A DNA stretch of 64,000 nt, from contig CBFDEC010000007.1 in NCBI GenBank assembly GCA_965603725.1, positions 1 through 64,000 of the forward strand. Direction: 5' to 3'. A program made the position numbers and the translations under genes. This document shows positions 50,856 to 59,457 of this stretch, one piece after another (positions within the stretch are counted from its first letter, which is position 1; every line of letters starts with the position of its first letter). The stretch is from JAGGSN01 sp965603725 (lineage in GTDB: Bacteria; Zixibacteria; MSB-5A5; UBA10806; 4484-95). The notes below the pieces were generated by a model. That model saw only the letters and a list, made by a program, of their open reading frames with translations, searched no databases and was not told the DNA's origin.

Positions 50856-53582
50856 ATGAATAGAGAACTAAATCTAAATGCCAAAAGCATTCATGAGGCG
50901 ATTGAATTACAGGTAAAAAAAGAAGGATTTAAGCCCAAACCTGTTAAACCGCTTGTAGCGCCTGTTTTAGCCAAGCCTCATACTGCAGTCTATAAAATGC
51001 ATCGTTATTATGCAAGAAGACCTCATAATGTTTTCGCTAAATTGATTGAGCATTATACAAATCCAGGAGATATTGTCTTGGATCCGTTTTGCGGCGGAGG
51101 AGTTACAGTATTTGAGGGATTGAAATTACGACGTAGAGTCATTGGGATTGATATAAATCCGTTAGCCACCTGGATAACTAAAGTTGAAGTTGAACCGGTG
51201 GATTTTGAAATCTTGGAAGAATTGTATAATGAGTGGCTCAAATTAATTGAGAAAAATATACCAAAGTTATTTAAAGCTAAATGTACAGAATGCGGAAAAT
51301 TTGGCATTGCTGAATGGTATGAATGGTCGAATGTAGTAGTTTGTCCCAACTGTGAGGAAAATGTAATATTAGGAAGAACCAAAAAAATAAGGCCCGGATT
51401 ATTTGAATGCAATAATAAACAATGTAAAACCCGCATTCAGCCAAATAAATGTGAAAGAAAACCGGATATTATATTAACGGTTATGATAGATTGTAAAAAT
51501 TGTAAAAAAGTTATAAAAAGAGAATCTATCCCGGATGATATAAAAAGATATAAAAAGATATTAAAAGATGAAAAACAATACATCAAAAAAGAAAAAATCA
51601 AAATACCAAATGAAAAATTTCCAGATATGGATCGTGCCAGAGACGATAATATTTTCGGCAAAGGTATTAAATATTTTAAAGATATGATGACTGTCAGACA
51701 ACGTATTTCATTAGGCTTAATAAAAAGATATCTTCCCCGGAATAAAGAAGCAAATGAGATAGATGCATTATACCATGTTTTCTCTGCTTCTTTACGGTAT
51801 GTAAACAAGTTTGTGTTTCAAAGTTCAAATTGGCAAAGCGGCAAACCTATTGAGTGGGCCGGGCATAATTATTGGATGCCTTTTTGCTATTTTGAATTGA
51901 ATCCATTAAATCCAATTAAGAAAAAATATAAGGCACTAATAAACGGCAAAATAGAGCAGGAAAAATTTATTGGAGAATACTGCAAATTTCCAAAATCGAG
52001 AAAACCCTGGGATGAATTAGAAAATGGTTTAACCTGTTGGATATTGACTCAATCAAGCCATGATATCAAATTACCTGACGAATCAGTGGATGCGATTATT
52101 ACTGACCCTCCATTTGGAGGTAATGTTCAATATGGCGAGTTGTCAGATTTCTATTTAGTATGGCTTAAAGAGTTCTTAGGTTTGAAAAATCTTTCTGATA
52201 AATCAATGGAGGCCATTGAAACGCGTAATCAAGGTTTTAAAGAGGCAAAAGATAGAGAATTTTATGAAGAGATGCTTTATTTAATATTTAAAGAATGCAG
52301 AAGAGTCATCAAACCAGATGGCTGGATGGTCTTAACGTTTCACAATAGAGACATAGGTGTTTGGATGTCTTTGCATAGAGCCGCATTAAGGGCTGGTTTC
52401 AGACTTCCTTTGGAAAACGAATGTTCTAATCGAGGAATGGTTTATCAGCCTCCTGTGCAAAATTATACTCAAACTATTCATCAACGGGCGGCCGGTTCTA
52501 TGCTGGGTGATTTTATATTATCTTTTAAGCCCGCAGCTCCCCCTGTTCAATTAGAAGCAATTAAAGCACAATTGACATTGAAAGAAGAAAAAGAACTTCA
52601 AGATAAGGCAGAGGAAATCATAAGATATCATGGCGGAGCTGATGACACAACATTGATGACCGGTCTTATTCCATATTTGCACGAGGCATCATTACTGCAT
52701 CGTATCGGTAAATATGATTTGAATATATTACTGGAGAATGGACCTTTCAAATTCCTATCTAAAGAAAAAAAATGGTTCATGGAGGACATGGTAGAACCAA
52801 CTGGCTCATTAAAACCTTTGAATATGATCGATGCTGAAGTGTTTGTCCAAAATCTTATCCATAGTTATTTATTTGAACATAAGCAGGCAACGATGGATGA
52901 GCTTTTAGTCGTCATTTATGAAAATCTTGTTAACTCTCACCGGCCTCAGATTAGCACAATAGATAAAGTTGTAAATAAATATTGTAAGAAAAAGAAAGTA
53001 AAAGGCCAAAAACGTGAACTATATATTTGGAATCCTAAGGTGAAAACTCCTGAACAGATTGAAAAAGCATTGTCAACACAGATTCCCCTGGGTTTTGATA
53101 CTGCCATTGCATTGGATCATAATAATATAATTAAAATCATCTCAGAATCAGCAAACAATGCCGGTTATAATGTTCATGTCGGTAAAACAGAACAAAGAAA
53201 ATCCCCGACATTAAAAGCTTTAAGCCTGGAATTGTCAGGTTTTGAATTGGGATTGCCCCCTGAAGTTTTCAAATTAATTCAAGAAATTGATATTATAATA
53301 TTGAAAGGTTCTAATATCATAGCCGCTGTTGAGGTTGCTACTACTATTTCAACTTTTAACAAGGCAGTTAACGATAGATTTAGAAATTTACTTACAATTG
53401 CTCCAAATTTGGATATTAGATTAAGTGTAATTGTCTCTGATAATAATTTTGAAAAAGCACATGAAGAACTATATACGCCCGCTAATATTAAATCCAGGTT
53501 GTCAGAAAAAGTTAAATTATTTAAAACAAGTAAAATCATGGATAAAGATTTCTTAAATATGATTTTAAGTAAAAATACATGA
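50856..53582 (+). CDS. Zn-ribbon DNA methyltransferase with a possible PD-(D/E)xK-like C-terminal domain
   Basis: A 908-aa protein of the adenine-specific DNA methylase type that contains a Zn ribbon. SAM motif I is VLDPFCGGGVTVFEGL near residue 73, and the catalytic motif is ITDPPFGGNVQYGEL near 420. Between them is a Cys-rich part (CTECGKFG, CPNCEENV, CNNKQCK, CKNCKK). After residue 690 comes a winged-helix-like part. The last 110 residues (IDIIILKGSNIIAAVEVATT, then RLSVIVSDNNF) resemble nuclease-fold domains with a D...ExE/ExK core, although the final Lys is not present. It sits after a terminator, inside a catabolic gene set, and is visibly richer in A+T and lysine than its neighbours, so recent transfer is likely. 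It may be a standalone methylase or an R-M/defence protein. Confidence 0.75.
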   Translation: MNRELNLNAKSIHEAIELQVKKEGFKPKPVKPLVAPVLAKPHTAVYKMHRYYARRPHNVFAKLIEHYTNPGDIVLDPFCGGGVTVFEGLKLRRRVIGIDINPLATWITKVEVEPVDFEILEELYNEWLKLIEKNIPKLFKAKCTECGKFGIAEWYEWSNVVVCPNCEENVILGRTKKIRPGLFECNNKQCKTRIQPNKCERKPDIILTVMIDCKNCKKVIKRESIPDDIKRYKKILKDEKQYIKKEKIKIPNEKFPDMDRARDDNIFGKGIKYFKDMMTVRQRISLGLIKRYLPRNKEANEIDALYHVFSASLRYVNKFVFQSSNWQSGKPIEWAGHNYWMPFCYFELNPLNPIKKKYKALINGKIEQEKFIGEYCKFPKSRKPWDELENGLTCWILTQSSHDIKLPDESVDAIITDPPFGGNVQYGELSDFYLVWLKEFLGLKNLSDKSMEAIETRNQGFKEAKDREFYEEMLYLIFKECRRVIKPDGWMVLTFHNRDIGVWMSLHRAALRAGFRLPLENECSNRGMVYQPPVQNYTQTIHQRAAGSMLGDFILSFKPAAPPVQLEAIKAQLTLKEEKELQDKAEEIIRYHGGADDTTLMTGLIPYLHEASLLHRIGKYDLNILLENGPFKFLSKEKKWFMEDMVEPTGSLKPLNMIDAEVFVQNLIHSYLFEHKQATMDELLVVIYENLVNSHRPQISTIDKVVNKYCKKKKVKGQKRELYIWNPKVKTPEQIEKALSTQIPLGFDTAIALDHNNIIKIISESANNAGYNVHVGKTEQRKSPTLKALSLELSGFELGLPPEVFKLIQEIDIIILKGSNIIAAVEVATTISTFNKAVNDRFRNLLTIAPNLDIRLSVIVSDNNFEKAHEELYTPANIKSRLSEKVKLFKTSKIMDKDFLNMILSKNT

Positions 53583-53599
53583 TTTAAACAGGAGAACGA

Positions 53600-54745
53600 A
53601 TGAATTTCGAATTAACCGAAGACCAGCTGGCAGTTCAGGAGGTAGCCAGAGGGTTTACTGAAAAGAAACTGAAACCCAGGGCTGAGGAGTTTGACGCCGA
53701 ATCCAAGATGGACAGCGGTTTATTGAAAGAAATGGGCGAACTGGGCCTGATGGGGATTACTCTCCCAGAAAAGTACGGCGGCGGTGAAATGGATACGATA
53801 TCCTATATGGTAGCATCGGAGGAGCTGGCTAAAGGCTGCGCCTCTCATGCAGCTGTTTTAGGGTTGCATAACTCTCTCTACGGCTATCCGGTTGTCGAAT
53901 TTGGAACAGAAGAACAAAAGCAAAAATATCTTCCCGGCATCTGCAGCGGAGAACAGGTAGGCGCCTTTGCACTATCTGAACCCGGCGCTGGTTCCGATGC
54001 CGCGGCCGTTGCTACTACTTGCAAAAAAAAGGACGACGGCTATGTGCTTAACGGCACAAAAATATTTATTACCATGGGCGCTGTGGCGGACAGCGTTATA
54101 GTATTCGCAACCTCTAAAAAAGGTTCCGGTCCCAAAGGCATCACCGCTTTCATAGTCGATAAAGGCGCCGAGGGATTTGATATCGGCACAATCGAAAAGA
54201 AAATGGGACTTAAGGCGTCACCCACGACCGAATTAATATTCAATGACTGTTTTGTTCCTAAAGAGAATATGCTTGGCGTGGAAGGGAAAGGTTTCCGGGT
54301 GGCGATGTCTACCCTGGATGGCGGCAGGATCAGTTGTGGAGCGATGGCGGTTGGTCTGGCTCAGGCTGCTTTTGAAATTGCCTTGAAATATTCGAAGGAA
54401 CGCGAGCAGTTCGGCAAACCGATCTCAGCGTTTCAGGCTATTCAGTTTCACCTGGCGGATATGTCTATTATGATAGAAAACGCCCGGCTTTCGGTCTACC
54501 GGGCAGCCTGGATGAAAGATAAAGGAATGCCCTATACATTGCAGGCGGCCCAGGCTAAAGTTTACGCCTCGGAAATTTCTACTTTAGTGACTCATAAAGC
54601 GATTCAGGTTCTTGGCGGTTATGGATATATCAGGGATTACCAGGTCGAAAGGATGTACCGTGACGCCCGCGTAACCGAGCTTTTCGAGGGGACATCGGAG
54701 GTGCAAAGGCTGATTATCGCCAGAAACCTTCTCAAAGGAAAATAG
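53600..54745 (+). CDS. Acyl-CoA dehydrogenase (butyryl-CoA dehydrogenase type)
   Basis: A 381-aa FAD enzyme. FALSEPGAGSDAAAV and KIFITMGAVAD form the flavin/substrate region. The catalytic Glu lies in ELFEGTSEVQRLIIARNLL, as in short-chain acyl-CoA dehydrogenases. Glutaryl-CoA dehydrogenases have a different EGT-containing signature, so decarboxylating glutaryl-CoA oxidation is less likely but not excluded. It is the first gene after the methyltransferase. No etfAB is visible in the window. AGGAG precedes the ATG. Confidence 0.92.
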   Translation: MNFELTEDQLAVQEVARGFTEKKLKPRAEEFDAESKMDSGLLKEMGELGLMGITLPEKYGGGEMDTISYMVASEELAKGCASHAAVLGLHNSLYGYPVVEFGTEEQKQKYLPGICSGEQVGAFALSEPGAGSDAAAVATTCKKKDDGYVLNGTKIFITMGAVADSVIVFATSKKGSGPKGITAFIVDKGAEGFDIGTIEKKMGLKASPTTELIFNDCFVPKENMLGVEGKGFRVAMSTLDGGRISCGAMAVGLAQAAFEIALKYSKEREQFGKPISAFQAIQFHLADMSIMIENARLSVYRAAWMKDKGMPYTLQAAQAKVYASEISTLVTHKAIQVLGGYGYIRDYQVERMYRDARVTELFEGTSEVQRLIIARNLLKGK

Positions 54746-55135
54746 AAAAGGAGTTTTATAAGGAGAATAAGAGGTTGTAGTAATAAATGAATCTTGATTG
54801 TGATTCTCTGAAAAGTCATTGCGAGCATCTGACCCGTAAGGCGAGAGATTTGAAAAACAAACAAAATAGCAATGTAAGCCCGGCCGCAGGACAGGCCGTC
54901 AAGGTCTTGTGGATTTTCAACCTGCCCGGACAGACTGAAAGTCTGTCCTACTAAAGCTTGCGATCTATATGTCTTCGCATTGGTTTACCCAAATCGATTT
55001 GTTTCTTAAGAGTGAAACGAAACTCCGGGACGCTTCCAAACATTCTAAGAGTTTGCATGATTGATTTGTCATCCCGCTGTTTCCTCACGATGACTGAGAA
55101 TTATATACAGCCTCATAGGCTTTTCTGACAGTATT
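54746..55135. other. Intergenic region with a dispersed palindrome
   Basis: 390 bp with no convincing gene. GGACAGACT-GAA-AGTCTGTCC (54928-54948) is followed by TACT, the same edge as other palindromes in the window. It separates the beta-oxidation genes from the 2-oxoacid oxidoreductase operon, whose promoter probably lies here. Confidence 0.55.
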
Positions 55136-55681
55136 ATGAAAGAGATCACGTTTTTTGGCAGGGGCGGACAGGGCGCTGTAGTTGCCTCTGAAATGCTTGC
55201 CGACGCTTATTTCCATGAGGGTTACCAGGTTCAGAGTTTTCCATCTTTTGGCGTTGAACGGCGCGGGGCGCCGGTTATGGCGTTCTTACGAGTCGATAAG
55301 GAGTTCATATATCTCAGAAGCATGATATACAAAATTGATTTCGGCGTGATCCTGGCCCCTGATATAGTTAATGCGCCAATCTTTAAACCAACATTAAAAG
55401 CCGAGACAGTGATCTTGATAAATTCCCGAGAAAAGTTGCCTCAGCTTGATGGAATTAGAGCTTCTTATGTTGATGCCACCGGCATCGCCTTAGAATATGG
55501 TCTGGGGTCAAAGGCTCAGCCGCTGGTCAATACCGCAATGCTTGGAGCATTTGCTAAAATATCGGGCGATCTGAAACTGGACAACCTGCTGGAGGCAGTC
55601 AAAGGCAGCGTGCCGCAAAAAACTGATATGAACATAAAAGCTGTAATCAAAGCATATGAATCGGTAATAGGTTTTGAGTAA
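55136..55681 (+). CDS. 2-oxoacid:ferredoxin oxidoreductase, gamma subunit
   Basis: A 181-aa PorG/KorC/PadE-like subunit. Hallmark FFGRGGQGAVVASEMLADA at the N-terminus and FPSFGVERRGAPVMAFLRV. It starts a four-gene set with 8-nt and 4-nt overlaps. The substrate (pyruvate, 2-oxoglutarate, 2-oxoisovalerate or phenylglyoxylate) cannot be read from gamma. Confidence 0.9.
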   Translation: MKEITFFGRGGQGAVVASEMLADAYFHEGYQVQSFPSFGVERRGAPVMAFLRVDKEFIYLRSMIYKIDFGVILAPDIVNAPIFKPTLKAETVILINSREKLPQLDGIRASYVDATGIALEYGLGSKAQPLVNTAMLGAFAKISGDLKLDNLLEAVKGSVPQKTDMNIKAVIKAYESVIGFE

Positions 55682-57317
55682 ATTAATCGTTTTTAATTCG
55701 GTCGATGAGATGCCGGAGATGGCGGTTGCCGGATCGCCAATGGACTGGAATAAAACCGGTTCCTGGCGATCGTCCACTCCTGTTCACAGGGACAAGACCC
55801 CGCCATGCAATTTCAACTGCCCTGCCGGTGAGGATATACGCGGTTACATAGATTTAATAAAGAAAAATCAGCTTAGCGATGCTTTCAGCCTTCTAACCAA
55901 GACTAATCCGCTTCCGGCTGTGTGCGGGCGGGTATGTTTTCATCCCTGCCAGGCTAACTGTAATCGTCATGATTTCGATATCGAAGTACAGGTGCGATTG
56001 CTTGAAAAATTCATAGGCGATTGGGGAATCGAAAACAAATTAAAAACAGAACTTCCTGATTTAAGTCACCATAAGATAGCGGTCATCGGAGCAGGTCCGG
56101 CAGGATTGGCCGCCGCGTATTTCCTTCGCAGGAAAGGCCTGGCAGTAACACTCTATGATGAAAACGGTTTGCCGGGCGGTATTCTGCATTACGGCATACC
56201 ATCATACCGGCTCGATAAAGATATCCTGCAAACTGAGCTTGAAAGACTAATGGAAGGAATCGAGTTTAAATCGAACATGAAATTCGGTTCCGATTTTGGT
56301 ATCGGTGATTTACAAAATTTCGACTCGGTCTTCCTGGCAACCGGCGCACATCTGTCAAAAAAAATGAATATTAATGGAGAGAAACTCACCGGAGTAGAAC
56401 CCGGACTTGATTTTTTAAAAAATGTGAACTCCGGCGTTGCTGTTGACCTCAAAGGGAAAAAAGCTGTTGTTATTGGCGGCGGCAACACGGCCTGTGATGT
56501 TGCCCGCACCGCTTATCGTCTCGGCGCCGATGTTCACCTTGTTTACCGGCGGACCCAAAAAGAAATGCCTGCTTTCGCCGAAGAGGTTGAACAGCTTAAA
56601 TCCGAACCAATTAAAATAGAGTTTCTGGCGGAACCCGAGAGAATTGAAAGGCAAAACGATGGCAGGTTGAAAGTATTATTCACAAAAATGAAACTTGGAG
56701 AACCCGACCAATCCGGCCGTTCAAGACCTGTTCCAATCAAGGGTTCGGGTTTCGATATGATCGTGGATAAAATCTATGCCGCAATCGGTGAGGACCCCGA
56801 CCTGTCATTCTTTCCGAAGGTGGTTATTTCAAACAGCGGCGAATTTGATTTTGCCGGAGTAGAAAAAAGTCTGCGCGAAAAGCTGTTCGTCGGCGGAGAT
56901 ATTTTGCCTAATCCCAGGACAGTTCCTCACGCGGTTGCCACAGGAAGGTTGACCGCTGATAAAATTGAGGCGTTTCTAAAGGGAGAACTGCTAGATTCTC
57001 AAAAGAATATCGCCGAGGTTGCTGGTCCTGATGACGTTAATTATATCTATTTCACAAAGGTCAATGCAGCAAAATGGCAGAAAAATCTAACCATCAACGG
57101 CAGTATTCCCGATATAGAAAAGGCGATTGAGGAAGCCAGCCGCTGTTTTTCCTGCGGTGTGTGCAATCAATGTGACAACTGCTACAATTTCTGCCCCGAC
57201 CTGGCCGTGATTAAATCCTCGGATGGGTATCAGATCAATCTCGACTACTGTAAGGGGTGCGGTATATGCTCCAATGAATGTCCTCGCGGCGCTTTGATTA
57301 TGGAGGCGAAGAGTTGA
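55674..57317 (+). CDS. GltD-like NAD(P)H/FAD oxidoreductase fused to a 2[4Fe-4S] ferredoxin (epsilon-delta fusion)
   Basis: A 547-aa protein. The N-terminal GltD-type cluster ligands are CNFNCPAGEDIRGYI and CGRVCFHPCQANC. FAD site: AVIGAGPAGLAAAYFL. NAD(P)H site: VVIGGGNTACDVARTAYRLGA, followed by HLVYRRTQKEMPA. The C-terminal ferredoxin has CGVCNQCDNCYNFCPD and CKGCGICSNECPRGA. In phenylglyoxylate:NAD oxidoreductase (PadE-I) the equivalents are separate PadH and PadF subunits. Here they are joined, so the complex can exchange electrons between a 2-oxoacid, ferredoxin and NAD(P). The start is TTG, overlapping the gamma gene by 8 nt. Confidence 0.85.
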   Translation: MSKLIVFNSVDEMPEMAVAGSPMDWNKTGSWRSSTPVHRDKTPPCNFNCPAGEDIRGYIDLIKKNQLSDAFSLLTKTNPLPAVCGRVCFHPCQANCNRHDFDIEVQVRLLEKFIGDWGIENKLKTELPDLSHHKIAVIGAGPAGLAAAYFLRRKGLAVTLYDENGLPGGILHYGIPSYRLDKDILQTELERLMEGIEFKSNMKFGSDFGIGDLQNFDSVFLATGAHLSKKMNINGEKLTGVEPGLDFLKNVNSGVAVDLKGKKAVVIGGGNTACDVARTAYRLGADVHLVYRRTQKEMPAFAEEVEQLKSEPIKIEFLAEPERIERQNDGRLKVLFTKMKLGEPDQSGRSRPVPIKGSGFDMIVDKIYAAIGEDPDLSFFPKVVISNSGEFDFAGVEKSLREKLFVGGDILPNPRTVPHAVATGRLTADKIEAFLKGELLDSQKNIAEVAGPDDVNYIYFTKVNAAKWQKNLTINGSIPDIEKAIEEASRCFSCGVCNQCDNCYNFCPDLAVIKSSDGYQINLDYCKGCGICSNECPRGALIMEAKS

Positions 57318-58474
57318 AGAAGGTGATGTCGGGTAATGAGGCGGCCTCTCTGGCGGTAAAGCTTTCCAGGGTTCAGGTGATATCGGCTTATCCCATAACC
57401 CCGCAGACGGTGATTGCCGAGAAACTATCTGAACTCTGCGGTTCGGAGGAACTTGATGCCAGGTTCGTTAAGGTGGAATCGGAACATTCAGCCATGGCGA
57501 CTTTGATCGGGGCGGCCTCCACCGGCGTTCGCACTTTTACTGCTACCTCGGCTCAGGGACTTGCGTTGATGCATGAGCTGCTGTTCTGGGCATCAGGCGC
57601 TAGATTGCCTGTTGTCATGGTTAATGTTAACCGGGCCATGGCGGCTCCCTGGACTATCTGGTGTGACCAGACCGATTCTGTCGCCCAGCGCGATACCGGT
57701 TGGATGCAGTTTTATTGCTGGTCCAACCAGGAAATATTAGACAGCGTCATCTGCTCATTTAAGATAGCCGAAAAACTGTTGATTCCCTGCATGGTCTGTT
57801 TCGACGGTTTCTTTATATCGCATACCTATGAAGCCGTGGATATCCCCGATCAGAAGGATGTAGATAAATTCCTGCCATCAAGAAAAGCAGAAACTTACAT
57901 TGATACGAAAAACCCGCAAACGTTTTCGGGCGGTACTTTGCCGAATAATTTCATGGAGTTCCGCTATAAACTTCAAAAAGCATTCGAACAGGCGCCTGAA
58001 GTGATAGATAAAACCTACGGCGAGTTTAACAATATATTCGGCCGCTCATACAAAGATATCGAACCGTATTTTTTTAATGATGCCGAAACCGTGTTAATGG
58101 CTTCCGGCTCTGCGGCATCAACGGTATATTATACGGCGAGAAAATTACGGGAGTCGGGAAAGAAAGTTGGCTTCCTGAGATTAAGGCAATTGCGGCCGTT
58201 TCCCGAGAAATCGTTTTTATCGTTTATGAAGCCGGATGTTAAATACGGTGTACTGGACCGTAATCTTTCACCGGGCACAGGCGGAGTGTTCACCCAGGAG
58301 ATAAGAGGAGTTTTAAACCGTCACGGCCGGCAGAATCGGGTCAGCGAATTTGTCGCCGGTCTCGGTGGACGAGATATAACCGAACAACATATCATGGAGA
58401 TATTTAATAAGCTTGCGAATGGCGAAATTAATACATCGGGAATAAACTGGATCGGTGTGAAGGGAAAACAATAA
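57314..58474 (+). CDS. 2-oxoacid:ferredoxin oxidoreductase, alpha subunit
   Basis: A 386-aa PorA/PadG-like subunit. VISAYPITPQTVIAEKLSEL starts the pyrimidine-binding domain; EHSAMATLIGAASTGVRTFT and SAQGLALMHELLFWASG are family blocks. The TTG at 57314 is chosen because GGAGG lies 7 nt upstream and TTGA overlaps the previous stop; an earlier ATG at 57278 would overlap the previous gene by 40 nt. The sequence looks more like the pyruvate/2-oxoisovalerate branch than the fused KorA. Confidence 0.9.
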   Translation: MKKVMSGNEAASLAVKLSRVQVISAYPITPQTVIAEKLSELCGSEELDARFVKVESEHSAMATLIGAASTGVRTFTATSAQGLALMHELLFWASGARLPVVMVNVNRAMAAPWTIWCDQTDSVAQRDTGWMQFYCWSNQEILDSVICSFKIAEKLLIPCMVCFDGFFISHTYEAVDIPDQKDVDKFLPSRKAETYIDTKNPQTFSGGTLPNNFMEFRYKLQKAFEQAPEVIDKTYGEFNNIFGRSYKDIEPYFFNDAETVLMASGSAASTVYYTARKLRESGKKVGFLRLRQLRPFPEKSFLSFMKPDVKYGVLDRNLSPGTGGVFTQEIRGVLNRHGRQNRVSEFVAGLGGRDITEQHIMEIFNKLANGEINTSGINWIGVKGKQ

Positions 58475-58542
58475 GTAAATTTATTTAATAAGTTTTATCA
58501 TTATGAGAATTACTTTCCAAAATCTAAGACCGGAGTTGACCT

Positions 58543-59457
58543 ATGAATGAAATGCCGGATTACGAGTTTTGCGCAAGTCATAGTTTTTACGGCCACATGG
58601 CCTGTCCCGGTTGCGGTGAAAAGATATTAATCAGGCATGTCCTGGAAGCTCTTGGTCCGGAAACTGTAATTATTTGCCCTGCCGGCTGTGCCGCGGTTAC
58701 TGACGGCGTCTTTCCCCATACTATTTCGCCGGTCCCGTTTTTGCATGTGCCGTTTGATGCGACTCCCTCCGCGGCGGCCGGTGTCCGCGCCGGTCTCGAT
58801 ATGTCGGGTCGTAAGGATGTGACAGTAATGGCCTGGGCCGGCGATGGAGCCACCTTCGATATCGGGATGGGGTCTCTTTCGGCTATTGCAGAAAGAAATG
58901 AGAATATTCTTTATGTTTGCTACGACAACGAAGCTTATATGAACACCGGCATCCAGCGCAGTTCGGCCACGCCTATCGGAAGCTGGACTACCACAACGCC
59001 GGAGGGGCGATTGAAATCCGAACCCAAGAAAAATATCGATTTCATCATGGCCTCACACAGGGCGCCCTATGTTGCCACCTGTTCGCCGGCGTTTATTGAT
59101 GATCTGAAAATGAAAGTTACAAAAGCAAAAAATATGACCGGCTTAAGATTCCTTCATTTGTATTCCCCGTGTCCTCCAGGTTGGAAATCCGACCCCAAGG
59201 ATAGCATCGCCATTTCCAGGCTGGCCGTGGAATGTAACCTGTTTCCTCTTTATGAAATTTACAACGGAGAAAAATATATACTGAATTATCAATCCCGGAG
59301 CCTTCCCGTTTCCGAGTACATAAAACTCCAGGGAAGATTCAGATATCTAAGCGACAGGGACAAAGAAATTCTTCAGTCCGAGGCTGATCAGTTCTACCGT
59401 ACTCTGATATCGCTTCAAAATATCAAACCGCAATCAAATATTGCCGGGGAGGAATGA
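58543..59457 (+). CDS. 2-oxoacid:ferredoxin oxidoreductase, beta subunit (TPP-binding)
   Basis: A 304-aa PorB/PadI-like subunit. [4Fe-4S] ligands begin with ACPGCGEK; the TPP-Mg motif is AWAGDGATFDIGMGSLSA with Asn in CYDNEAYMNTG. The block QRSSATPIGSWTTTTPEG is typical for pyruvate-type PorB rather than KorB. It is 68 bp after alpha, and its stop overlaps the next gene by 4 nt, which ties the oxidoreductase to the synthase that follows. Confidence 0.91.
   Translation: MNEMPDYEFCASHSFYGHMACPGCGEKILIRHVLEALGPETVIICPAGCAAVTDGVFPHTISPVPFLHVPFDATPSAAAGVRAGLDMSGRKDVTVMAWAGDGATFDIGMGSLSAIAERNENILYVCYDNEAYMNTGIQRSSATPIGSWTTTTPEGRLKSEPKKNIDFIMASHRAPYVATCSPAFIDDLKMKVTKAKNMTGLRFLHLYSPCPPGWKSDPKDSIAISRLAVECNLFPLYEIYNGEKYILNYQSRSLPVSEYIKLQGRFRYLSDRDKEILQSEADQFYRTLISLQNIKPQSNIAGEE

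Noticed and set aside
53600..54745. Decarboxylating glutaryl-CoA dehydrogenase
   Set aside because: The catalytic segment FEGTSEVQRL is the short-chain acyl-CoA dehydrogenase form; glutaryl-CoA specificity cannot be supported.
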